A DNA stretch of 13,632 nt from DATDMG01 sp036518955 (GTDB taxonomy: Bacteria > Actinomycetota > Actinomycetes > Actinomycetales > Kineosporiaceae). Below, piece after piece: positions 7,601 to 13,632 of the stretch (position 1 is the stretch's first letter; each line of letters starts with the position of its first letter). The stretch is from positions 1-13,632 of the forward strand of contig DATDMG010000443.1 in NCBI GenBank assembly GCA_036518955.1. Reading direction: 5' to 3'. Below the pieces are notes generated by a model, which saw only the letters and a list, made by a program, of their open reading frames with translations, ran no database searches and was not told the origin of the DNA. Both the position numbers and the translations under genes were made by a program.

Positions 7601-9434
7601 GCTGCGCTGGGCCGGGATGGACGTCGGCGCCCGCAGCGAGGTGAGCACGATCATCGACGTCGTCCCGGAGCTGATCAGCATCGGCGCGGACACGTTCCTC
7701 GCGGACGGGATCTACCTCGGCGGCCCGCGCGTGCACCGGGGCGCCGTGACGCTGGGGACCACCCACCTGGCGTCCGGCACCTTCCTCGGGAACCACGTGG
7801 TCGTCGAGTGCTCGCAGGCACTGCCGCCGGACATCCTGCTGGGTGTCTGCACCGTCGCGGACGACCGCGTGGTGCGTCCGGGCACGTCGTGGTTCGGCCA
7901 CCCCGCCTTCGAACTGCCCACCCGAGAGATCGTCACGGTCGACCGCGATCTCACGCACACCCCGGCGCGGATCCGGGTGGTCAACCGGTTGTTCTGGGAG
8001 TGGCTGCGGTTCGCCGTCCCGCTCGTGCCGATGGCGGCCCTGATGGTGTGGCTGGCGGCAGTCGCCGCCGCCGCGTCGACCATGAGCGCGGTTCCCCTGC
8101 TGCTGCTCGCCGTGCCATTGATCACCCTCGGCTGCGAGGTGGCGCTGGCCGGCGTCGTCCTGGGGCTGAAGTGGGGATTGCTGGGCCGGGTGAAACCAGG
8201 CGTGCACGCCCTGTGGTCGTGCTGGTGCAGCCGCTGGGACTTCCTCTACGTGGCCTGGGGAATGATCGCGGGACCGGTGCTGGCGCAGCTGGAGGAGACC
8301 CTGCTGCTCGCCGTGTACCTGCGGCGCATGGGGATGCGGATCGGGAAGCGCGTCGTCCTGAGCGCCGGCTTCGCCCAGGTGGTGGACCCGGACATGATCG
8401 AAATCGGGGACGGCGCCACGGTGAGCACGATGTTCCAGGCCCACACCTTCGAGGACCGCGTGCTGAAGATCGATCACGTCCGGATCGGTGCGGGCTCCAC
8501 GATGGCGGACGGTACCGTTCCGCTGTACGGCGCGGACGTCGGGGAGCACGCTGTCGTCACCGCACACAGCGTGGTGATGAAGCGTGAGCGGTTGCTGCCG
8601 GGTCACCACTACGAGGGCGTGCCGACCCGTCGCCAGCCGGAACGGGGCCCGGACGACGCCCCGCCGGCCGGGAGGCCGCCTGCCGAGGTTGCGGTGCAGA
8701 CCCGGCACCGGGTCCGGCACCGGACGCGGCGGCACCTCGCCCACCGGATCCTGCTGACCATGGGCGGGGGCGCCGCCGTCAGCGCGCTCATCGCGGGGGC
8801 GTTCGAGGCCGGGATCGGCGTGGGTCTGGACGCCGGACGCCCGGGCTCCGGCGCCGCCCGGCTCATCGGTGCGCTGGGCACCCCCGCAGGTCGGATCGCC
8901 CCCGGGCGCCTCGCCGCCCTCGCGGAGGGGCCCGTCGCGCGGAGCTCGCCTCCTGGGGCTCCGCATCCGGGGAGCGGTCCGTGCCTCCCGCAGGAGCTCC
9001 ACCTGCGCTGGGGAGCGTCCCGGACGACGGCCGGATCGGCCGCCCGCGAGCTCGTGGTCACGAACGTCGGCCGCCACACCTGCTCGGTGGCCGGGGTCCC
9101 GGCGGTGTCGTTCCTCGACGCCGCGGGACTGCCGGTCGGGCCGCGGGTCCGCCCCGACCTTCGAGCCACCCCCGGAACCGGCACCCGCGTCGACCCTGGG
9201 ACCGCCGGGACGGCGCCGACGCTCCTGGCACCGGGAGCCTCAGCGCACAGCGTGCTGACGATCCCGGCTCCTGGTGACCGCCCCTCCCCGGCCGGTTGCC
9301 TCGGCACCGTGATCCGCGACCTCCGGGTCAGCCTCCCTGGCTCAGCCGCGCTGCTGCTCCGGCCGGCCGACGCGAGCCTCTGCCTCCTCCCGGGCGGCGG
9401 CCAGGCCCGGATCACCCCGCTGAGCCACCGGTAG
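4581..9434 (+). CDS. Pls/PosA-family membrane NRPS (amino-acid homopolymer synthetase) with extra C-terminal DUF4232-like domain
   Basis: The 1617-residue product begins at GTG 4581 inside the SET gene, after GTGAAGGTGG. Adenylation domain about 20-530: YTSGTTGRPKG at 182-192, NGYGPTE at 318-324, YRTGD near 401, GRIDGQVKLRGYRIELE, and catalytic Lys511 in GASGKVRR. Carrier domain about 540-610: FTDLGGSSL, phosphopantetheine Ser574. Then three hexapeptide-like soluble domains (about 740-872, 966-1126, 1203-1353), each preceded by a pair of membrane helices (about 657-716, 888-963, 1142-1195), as in epsilon-poly-lysine synthetase and PosA. There is no condensation or thioesterase domain. Unusually for the family (about 1300-1350), a seventh helix (about 1389-1415) and a DUF4232-like domain (about 1466-1593) follow, probably extracytoplasmic. 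The monomer is probably a diamino acid. The product is unknown. Confidence 0.85.
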   Translation: MDRPVSLIPSPALPDLDRPEVLYDFFEQAVRRWPQAPALDIPPTAVRGRLTLTYAELWRQCEHLAGALTEAGAGAAGQIIALLLPRTTAWLYAAQLATLRAGRAFVCIDPSFPDQQVLHILQDSGADVVATDDAGAARARRLGYHGALLVLTGQTMQEPQQPLPPLALPPVPGPDALAYVIYTSGTTGRPKGVMIPHRGIVNLISSDLLEFSLGPGDRVAQGSSAAYDSSVEEIWMALASGATVVVMDDETVRLGPDLVPWLHREGITVLCPPPTLLRATGCEAPWEALPQLRLLYVGGEALPRDVADLWAPGRRLVNGYGPTECSVTCLRQDIRPGEPIGIGQPVPGTEAWVLDENLVLVPTGTQGELCIGGAGLALGYLNAPELTETKFLDHPVLGRIYRTGDLVQKEPDGTFSYHGRIDGQVKLRGYRIELEAVETWLARFPGVREAACRVQGEGVAAALAAHLVPADPERPPRVEDLVRHLGEQLPAYMVPTLFAVAEELPRGASGKVRRNDLPLLAGRTARGVAPAPPPGAEPDDATRHAISEAVRSVLALPSRPAVDEDFFTDLGGSSLHAAMLISQLRTDPATAVLTVRDVYDGRTVAGMAQLVTGGAETQQAHPPDGTAPSAVPPAPRPRTVGTARPVWATVAQAVWILLETVIGSAAGYLTVFVVVPWITDRIGLIPLILAAPAVVTSAALIASPLTVATAMALKALLIGRYRPVRTPVWSGLHLRIWIMKQVAGFIPWRTFAGTELQCWALRALGARIGARVHIHRGVNLQQGGWDLLEIGDDVTLGQDASVHLLQLTAGHLVVGPVTLADGATLDVRAGVGPYTRVGRTAWLSALSALPPGAVVPDGETWSGVPARRTGDAPIPAVPPDGGVRLSPMLHAIAMILANSLLRSMLALPGTLLAVAVVWADHLTYRSLLSIFSHPVERLPSLALLAVLMCVSLVAAVWGDALVVRALGKVRPGVISRWSLAYIRVWLKSGMVDLANTWLSGGLFWPVWLRWAGMDVGARSEVSTIIDVVPELISIGADTFLADGIYLGGPRVHRGAVTLGTTHLASGTFLGNHVVVECSQALPPDILLGVCTVADDRVVRPGTSWFGHPAFELPTREIVTVDRDLTHTPARIRVVNRLFWEWLRFAVPLVPMAALMVWLAAVAAAASTMSAVPLLLLAVPLITLGCEVALAGVVLGLKWGLLGRVKPGVHALWSCWCSRWDFLYVAWGMIAGPVLAQLEETLLLAVYLRRMGMRIGKRVVLSAGFAQVVDPDMIEIGDGATVSTMFQAHTFEDRVLKIDHVRIGAGSTMADGTVPLYGADVGEHAVVTAHSVVMKRERLLPGHHYEGVPTRRQPERGPDDAPPAGRPPAEVAVQTRHRVRHRTRRHLAHRILLTMGGGAAVSALIAGAFEAGIGVGLDAGRPGSGAARLIGALGTPAGRIAPGRLAALAEGPVARSSPPGAPHPGSGPCLPQELHLRWGASRTTAGSAARELVVTNVGRHTCSVAGVPAVSFLDAAGLPVGPRVRPDLRATPGTGTRVDPGTAGTAPTLLAPGASAHSVLTIPAPGDRPSPAGCLGTVIRDLRVSLPGSAALLLRPADASLCLLPGGGQARITPLSHR

Positions 9435-9439
9435 GCCTT

Positions 9440-10159
9440 TGTTGTGAACTGTCCGGTTGAGGTGATGTTCGGGTTGGAGCCGGAAGACGTCGAAGGCGTC
9501 GTTGCGGTTGTGGAGGTCGCGGCGGGCGGTGCGGACGGTCCTCCACAACCCGATGCCGCCTCTCGTCGCTCGACGCGCCCGTGCCCGCGGTCGTCCTCGC
9601 GGCTGGTTGTGGCGACCCAGCCGGTGTCCGGGCCGGCCAGCAGCGCCTGGGCGGCGGCGTGGGCGAGCGGCTGGTTGCCCTTGATGATCAGAATGTTGTG
9701 TCCGTGCAGATCCTTGGCGATCAGCCGGGCGGTGGCCCTGGTCGTGTGCAGCGCGTCCAAGGTCCACACCATCCCGGCCACGTTCAGGCCGGTCAGCAGG
9801 TCCCGGGCGGCGACACCCTCGCCGCGTTGGCTGGGGGACTTGGCGCTGGCCCGGCACCGCGCCGCTGGCGTGGCCGATCGCGCCGCCCAGGAACACCGGC
9901 CCGGCGTCGGTGCGCGCACCCCGCGACGCCTTGCCATCCATGGCAGCGCCGGGCAGTATTCCTTGCGGGACAGGGTGTTCGGCGGCCCGCTGGGCGACCC
10001 GGTGCAGCTCGCGCCCGACCGGGCCCGGATCCTGCCGTGCTCCAGCCTCCTCACCAGCACGGACTGCGCCTCAGTGGGGTCGGCGGCAAACTCCGCCTCC
10101 CACCGGGCCCCAGCGGCCAACTGGTCAAGAACAGGCTTCGACGGGCACGACGCAGACAC
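9440..10159 (-). pseudogene. Decayed ISAs1-like DDE transposase
   Basis: Fragments of one transposase are spread over two minus-strand frames. MDGKASRGARTDAG, then FLGGAIGHASGAVPGQRQVP (from 9941), holds the first catalytic Asp and the region after it. VAARDLLTGLNVAGMVWTLDALHTTRATARLI (about 9720-9815) holds the second Asp. ILIIKGNQPLAHAAAQ and EDDRGHGRVERR (about 9565-9710) hold the catalytic Glu. The frame changes between about 9815 and 9880 and again after VERR, and most of the N-terminal part usual for the family is missing after VLDQLAAGARWEAEF (start GTG 10159). It cannot make an active enzyme. It starts six bases after the NRPS stop, so it probably replaced whatever followed that operon. 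No terminal inverted repeats or target duplication were found. Confidence 0.75.
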
Positions 10160-10222
10160 GAGCGCGGCTCCCGGAGCGATCCTCAGGCGTAGACCCCCCG
10201 AAGATCACTAGGAGCCGCGCTC
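10160..10222. repeat. 12-bp inverted repeat upstream of the transposase relic
   Basis: GAGCGCGGCTCC (10160-10171) and GGAGCCGCGCTC (10211-10222) are perfect reverse complements, 39 nt apart, directly upstream of the presumed transposase start. It may be part of the insertion-sequence end, a transcription-blocking hairpin, or the element's promoter region. Confidence 0.6.
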
Positions 10223-10574
10223 CTCCGTCAGCACGCCACGCCGCACACACCCCAATCCGGGCACCTCACCTCAGACCGGAACAACGCCGGGGCCCTGACC
10301 GGTAGGCGGCGTCGGTCGTGGTCGTCGGGTAGCGGGACAATGTCCGGTGACCGATGGATCCGCGGTGCCGGAATCTCCTCTGTCGAATGGGGGATGGCGC
10401 AACCCGCCGGCTGGCGGTTACGGCCCGCGCCTCCGTTTGTTCGCCGGCGGCCATGCCCCATGCCTTGGACCCGAGCGCGCGCAGATGGTCCAGACGAGAA
10501 TGCTTTTTTCGGTTAGTTGATCGTAACGTCAGGCACCCGTTCCTCGTACTGCTTGCATGAACGGAGCCCGCGCG
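10223..10574. other. Intergenic region before the two-component genes
   Basis: No coding frame here has convincing codon bias or motifs. The last part is locally AT-richer (TTTTTT at about 10504, then GGTTAGTTGATCGTAACGTCAG), where the promoter of the kinase gene probably lies. I cannot assign -35 and -10 boxes with confidence. Confidence 0.4.
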
Positions 10575-12278
10575 ATGGGGAGCCGCCCCGCGAGGGCACG
10601 CTTCCGGTCCTTGGGCCGTGAATTGGCTCTGTTGGCGTTCTCGGCGGGCGTGACATTTCGGACTACTTCCTCCGTCAGCCTGGACTGGGCGCCGATCAAC
10701 TGCTCGGCCGGGCAGACCGTCCCGGCCGCGTTGAGCGGCGCGGTCGCCCTGCTGTGCGCGCTGCGCCGGCAGTTCCCGAGGAGCGCGCTCCTGGCGGCGT
10801 CCGCGCTCTTCGCCTGGTACCCCGCGACGGCAGCGGCGCTGATCGTCACCGCCTACGCCGCTGCCGGCCGGCTCCGCCGCGTCCGGCGGCTCATCCCCAC
10901 CCTGTTCCTGGCGGTCCTGCTGGCCGTGGTGCCGGCGCTGATCGCGTCGCACTTCCAGTGGCTGCACGTGGCCCTCACCTTCGGCGTGGACTCGCTGGTC
11001 TGCGTGGTGGTGCCGGTGCTGGTCCGAGCCCTGCTGGACCAGCGGGACCGGTTGCTCGGCGCGCTCCGCGAACGCGCGGTGTACCTCGAGGAGAACAACC
11101 ACCTCCTGGCGGAGAACCTCCGCCTGACCGACTCCGGCGCCCGGTTGGAGGAACGCTCGCGGATCGCCGAGGAGATGCACGACGTCCTGGGTCACCGGAT
11201 CAGCCTGATCTCGCTGTACGCGGGGGCGCTCGAGGTCGAGCTGGCCGAGGAGTGCCCTCGGCTGGGCGAGGAGGCACGACTCGTCCGCACCACGGTGCAC
11301 CAGGCGATGGACGAGGTCCGCACCATGCTGGGCCTCCTCCGGCAGAACGACAGACCCCTCGAGGGGGCGCCGAGCGCGGTCGGCACCTGGTCCGACATCG
11401 CGCACCTCGTCGAGCAGTCCCGCGCCGCGGGGGTGTCCGTCGACCTGGACTGGGCCGGTCCCGACCTGGTGGGAACCGCCCCCGCGGTCCAGCGCGCCGT
11501 GCATCGGGTGGTCCGCGAAGGGCTGACCAACGTGCACCGGCACGCCACCGGCGCGGTCGCGCGGGTGCACGTCGATCGCGGACCCGAGGCGGTCCGGGTG
11601 ACCGTCCGCAACACCGCTCCTCGAGACGTCGCCGCCACCGCGTCCGTCCCTCGCGGCACCGGACGCGGGCTGGTCGCGCTCCAGGAGCGGGTCCGGCTCA
11701 TGGCCGGGCACTTCGACGCCGGCTGCCGTACCGACGGCGGGTTCGAACTGCGCGTCCACCTTCCGCTGACCTACCCGTCGGCGATCGACGACGACGGGTC
11801 CGGGGCACCGTCGCCGTTGGCGTCGCGAACCCCGCTCACCGGGCTCCGGATCAGGCAGAAGGAACCCGAGCCACAGGCTCGGAACGCCTTCGGCGATCGG
11901 CTTTCGCGAGTGGGGATGGCCGGCGTCCTGACGACCGGACTGATCGGTGCGGTGGCGGTCGTGACGGTCGGGTTCAACACGGTCCAGTTCGATCTGGTCA
12001 CGCCGCCGCCACCACCCTTCGCGGAGTTCGCCTCCGTGCTGATCGGGAGCCAGCAGGGCGCGGTGGACACGGACTTCGGCCGGGGACAGCTGATTGCCGA
12101 GGTGGCGGCGCACCCCGTTGAGCCGCGCAAGCCGTCGCAGACGGTCTGCCATTACTGGTACGACAACCCGCATGTCAATCGGACCATTCTCTTCGAGCGG
12201 CTCTGCTTCCGGAATGGGGTACTCGTGCACAAGACGCAGTTCTCGGCCCGTGCTGCTGCACCACGGGCGGGCAGGTGA
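10575..12278 (+). CDS. DesK/NarL-type sensor histidine kinase with C-terminal membrane segment and extracytoplasmic domain
   Basis: The product has 567 residues from ATG 10575, preferred over ATG 10557 because GGAG lies 8 nt before it. Order: N-terminal hydrophobic segments within about residues 15-150; a coiled-coil-like linker (LEENNHLLAENLRLTDSGARLEE cannot be placed more exactly than about 170-195); a HisKA_3 dimerisation motif EMHDVLGHRISLISLYAG with phospho-His202; and a HATPase with an N-box VVREGLTNVHRHATG and a glycine box GTGRGLVALQER. An odd extension follows: a further hydrophobic helix (MAGVLTTGLIGAVAVVTVGF) and about 95 residues containing VCHYWYDN and LCFRNGVLVHK. Kinases of this class normally stop after the HATPase. 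The gene lies 4 nt upstream of the response regulator, its probable partner. The signal is unknown. Confidence 0.85.
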   Translation: MGSRPARARFRSLGRELALLAFSAGVTFRTTSSVSLDWAPINCSAGQTVPAALSGAVALLCALRRQFPRSALLAASALFAWYPATAAALIVTAYAAAGRLRRVRRLIPTLFLAVLLAVVPALIASHFQWLHVALTFGVDSLVCVVVPVLVRALLDQRDRLLGALRERAVYLEENNHLLAENLRLTDSGARLEERSRIAEEMHDVLGHRISLISLYAGALEVELAEECPRLGEEARLVRTTVHQAMDEVRTMLGLLRQNDRPLEGAPSAVGTWSDIAHLVEQSRAAGVSVDLDWAGPDLVGTAPAVQRAVHRVVREGLTNVHRHATGAVARVHVDRGPEAVRVTVRNTAPRDVAATASVPRGTGRGLVALQERVRLMAGHFDAGCRTDGGFELRVHLPLTYPSAIDDDGSGAPSPLASRTPLTGLRIRQKEPEPQARNAFGDRLSRVGMAGVLTTGLIGAVAVVTVGFNTVQFDLVTPPPPPFAEFASVLIGSQQGAVDTDFGRGQLIAEVAAHPVEPRKPSQTVCHYWYDNPHVNRTILFERLCFRNGVLVHKTQFSARAAAPRAGR

Positions 12279-12282
12279 GGTG

Positions 12283-13008
12283 ATGCAGCAGGAGGGATCG
12301 CGCCGGCAGATCCGCGTGCTGCTGGCCGATGACGAGGGGCTCCTGCGGGCCGGGGTGCGCATGATCCTCAAGCACGCCGGGGACATCAGCGTCGTCGCCG
12401 AGGCGGAGGACGGGCATGACGCCGTCCACCTCGCGTCCTCGGGAGGCGTGGACGTCGTCCTGATGGACATCCGGATGCCCGGGATGGACGGGCTGGCGGC
12501 CACGGCCCAGCTGAGTCGCACCGCGCCGGGCGTCAAGGTCGTGATCCTGACCACCTTCGTGGAACACGATTGCATCGGCCGGGCGCTCCGCGCCGGAGCG
12601 GCCGGATTCGTGCTGAAGGACACCGGGCCGCAGGACCTGATCGCCGCCGTCCGGGCCGCCGCCGAGGGGCACGCCATCCTCTCCCCGCGGGTCACCCGCC
12701 GGATCATCGACGAGTACCTGGTCACGGACGCCACCCGGGTCGCCCAGGCCCGCCAACTGGTGGGCACGCTGACCGAGCGGGAACGTGATGTGCTCTCTCT
12801 GGTGGGTCTCGGGCTGTCGAACGCCGACGCGGGCCGGCGCCTGTACATGGGGGAGGGCACCGTCAAGACGCACGTCAGCCACATCCTCACCAAGCTCGGC
12901 TGCGCCAACCGCGTGCAGGCCGCGATCATGGCCCATGACGCGGGCCTGCTGCGGCAGGCGGCGCCGTCGGACGCCGAGGCGCCACCGGCGATGATCCGCG
13001 CGCCCTAG
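12283..13008 (+). CDS. LuxR/NarL-family response regulator
   Basis: The 241-residue product has a receiver domain (about 10-125) with acidic pocket ADDEG, phospho-acceptor Asp in VLMDIRMPGMDG, the Thr of VILTTF and the Lys of FVLKDTG. A LuxR-type helix-turn-helix follows (about 165-225: LTERERDVLSLVGLGLSNADAG, TVKTHVSHILTKLG). ATG 12283 follows GGTGAGG, four bases after the kinase stop, so the two genes are co-transcribed and probably coupled. The longer upstream frame is overlap with the kinase gene. Once phosphorylated it should bind DNA as a dimer; the palindromes at 4040-4058 or 3504-3515 are possible but unproven targets. The stop overlaps the end of the convergent BTAD fragment. Confidence 0.9.
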   Translation: MQQEGSRRQIRVLLADDEGLLRAGVRMILKHAGDISVVAEAEDGHDAVHLASSGGVDVVLMDIRMPGMDGLAATAQLSRTAPGVKVVILTTFVEHDCIGRALRAGAAGFVLKDTGPQDLIAAVRAAAEGHAILSPRVTRRIIDEYLVTDATRVAQARQLVGTLTERERDVLSLVGLGLSNADAGRRLYMGEGTVKTHVSHILTKLGCANRVQAAIMAHDAGLLRQAAPSDAEAPPAMIRAP

Positions 13009-13541
13009 CCCGTCACGAGCCGGCGCCCGCCCGCCCCGCCCGGTCGCCCGCCGCGCCCGCGAGGTGGCCGGCGATGACGAGGCGGTGCGCCCGTTCGGGC
13101 CACGAGGCGGTGCGCCCGTTCGGACCACGGGTCGGTACGCAGCGCGCGGCCCGCGAGGCGCAGCGACTCGGCGTGCGCACCGTCCGCGAGAAGAAGCTCA
13201 CCCGCACGCACGGCCGCGCCGACGAAACGAGCCCGCAGCAGCTCTCGTTCGGTGGCTATCCGATCGACGTCCGGGGCCTCGGGCAGGAAATCCCCCCGGT
13301 ACAGCGGGAGCGCCTTCCGGTACCTTTCGAGTGCCCCGTTCAGGAGCCCCTGCTTCTCCTGTCTGACGGCGTCGTCGACGAGTTCGTCGAACCGCCACGT
13401 GTCGACCTGCGGGCCATCGGCCCACAGGCGTAGGCGCCCGCCGCCCGCGTGCAGGTAATACGGCGGTTCGTCGTCGCCCCGATCCGGTTCGAGGACCTTC
13501 TGGACGTCACCGGGTCCGTCGGGCGAAGTGGGTGACGGCAC
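13005..13541 (-). pseudogene. Broken BTAD-domain transcriptional regulator fragment
   Basis: The frame encodes a recognisable bacterial transcriptional activation domain: VLEPDRGDDEPPYYLHAGGG, then VDTWRFDELVDDA, GALERYRKALPLYRGDFLPEAPD, LLLADGAHAESLRLAGRAL and DPWSERAHRLV. These regulators normally carry a winged-helix domain before this region and more tetratricopeptide-like sequence after it. Here only about 15-20 unrelated residues precede VLEPDRG, and after RAHRLV a 25-bp tandem duplication shifts the frame into Arg/Gly/Pro-rich nonsense. Without the duplication the reading continues IAGHLAGAAGDRAGRAG and then stops. GTG 13541 is only the first in-frame start and has little support. It was probably a pathway activator once. 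It is convergent with the response regulator. Confidence 0.65.
13077..13126. repeat. 25-bp tandem duplication
   Basis: Two adjacent 25-bp copies (13077-13101 and 13102-13126) differ only at one G/A position near the end. They begin ACGAGGCGGTGCGCCCGTTC. Because 25 is not a multiple of three, the second copy shifts the reading frame of the BTAD fragment. Confidence 0.9.
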
Positions 13542-13632
13542 CCTCGAGGAGTTGGGTGTCGAACGGCAGCTGCGCGCAGCATGCCATGGCGGCGTTCAGG
13601 TTCGACTGCATGATGTGTTGTGCCTCGGCCTG
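13507..13632 (-). CDS. 3' end of an unidentified gene at the right edge
   Basis: A 41-residue open frame enters from the edge and stops at TGA 13507-13509 with very G/C-rich third positions, so it is probably coding. It includes AEAQHIMQSNLNAAMACCAQ and ends AVTHFARRTR. I do not recognise it. It may be the end of a separate upstream gene, or an earlier part of the BTAD regulator displaced by a frameshift, since the BTAD frame begins where this one ends. Confidence 0.3.
   Translation of the reverse strand, partial: QAEAQHIMQSNLNAAMACCAQLPFDTQLLEGAVTHFARRTR

Noticed and set aside
5196..9077. Very long open frame (1293 codons) on the minus strand opposite the NRPS
   Set aside because: It is a mirror effect of strong G/C third-position bias in the plus-strand NRPS. 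Its product is Arg/His/Gly/Pro-rich with no motif.
8609..9340. Transposase frame extending into the NRPS region on the minus strand
   Set aside because: Only the part beyond about 9440 resembles a transposase. The rest is antisense shadow of the NRPS tail.
12094..12282. Longer N-terminus for the response regulator
   Set aside because: It overlaps the kinase coding sequence. ATG 12283 has a ribosome-binding site and matches the usual receiver-domain start.
10266..12929. Long minus-strand frame (887 codons) opposite the kinase and regulator
   Set aside because: It is antisense to two well-supported plus-strand genes and has no recognisable domain.

Overview
The window is very GC-rich, with strong G/C at third codon positions. 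It carries an F420-type nitroreductase, a BTAD regulator fragment and a Pls/PosA-type synthetase, which points to a Streptomyces-like actinobacterium. No rRNA, tRNA or CRISPR array was seen.

Layout. 1-458 (minus) is the 5' half of a proline iminopeptidase that runs off the left edge. 706-882 looks like the tail of a transposase-type protein. 1091-1600 (plus) is a deazaflavin-dependent nitroreductase, possibly preceded by a short coupled ORF and followed by a hairpin. 1601-2550 holds no gene I can defend. 2789-3490 (minus) encodes a striking exported or membrane-anchored low-complexity protein: a Lys-rich tract, a block of six cysteines, and twelve consecutive cysteines before the stop. Frame evidence shows that the gene once continued past this stop and has been shifted at least twice. 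A 590-bp divergent leader with two palindromes separates it from a plus-strand operon. That operon has a SET-domain methyltransferase (4081-4602) overlapping a 1617-residue Pls/PosA-family NRPS (4581-9434) with an unusual extra membrane helix and a DUF4232-like C-terminal domain. A decayed ISAs1-like transposase (about 9440-10159, minus) lies directly behind it. Next come a histidine kinase with an extra C-terminal extracytoplasmic domain (10575-12278) and its LuxR-type response regulator (12283-13008). The right edge is a convergent, broken BTAD regulator fragment disrupted by a 25-bp tandem duplication.

How the genes may work together. Pls/PosA enzymes make amino-acid homopolymers, such as epsilon-poly-lysine, at the membrane. 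The translationally overlapping SET enzyme is a lysine methyltransferase by family, and the divergent neighbour has a lysine-rich repeat beside its poly-Cys blocks. The most interesting reading is a three-gene module: an exported poly-Cys/poly-Lys protein, a SET lysine methyltransferase that modifies either that protein or the NRPS product, and a membrane polymer synthetase. The two-component pair may control it. Gene identities rest on visible motifs. The functional linkage is inference.
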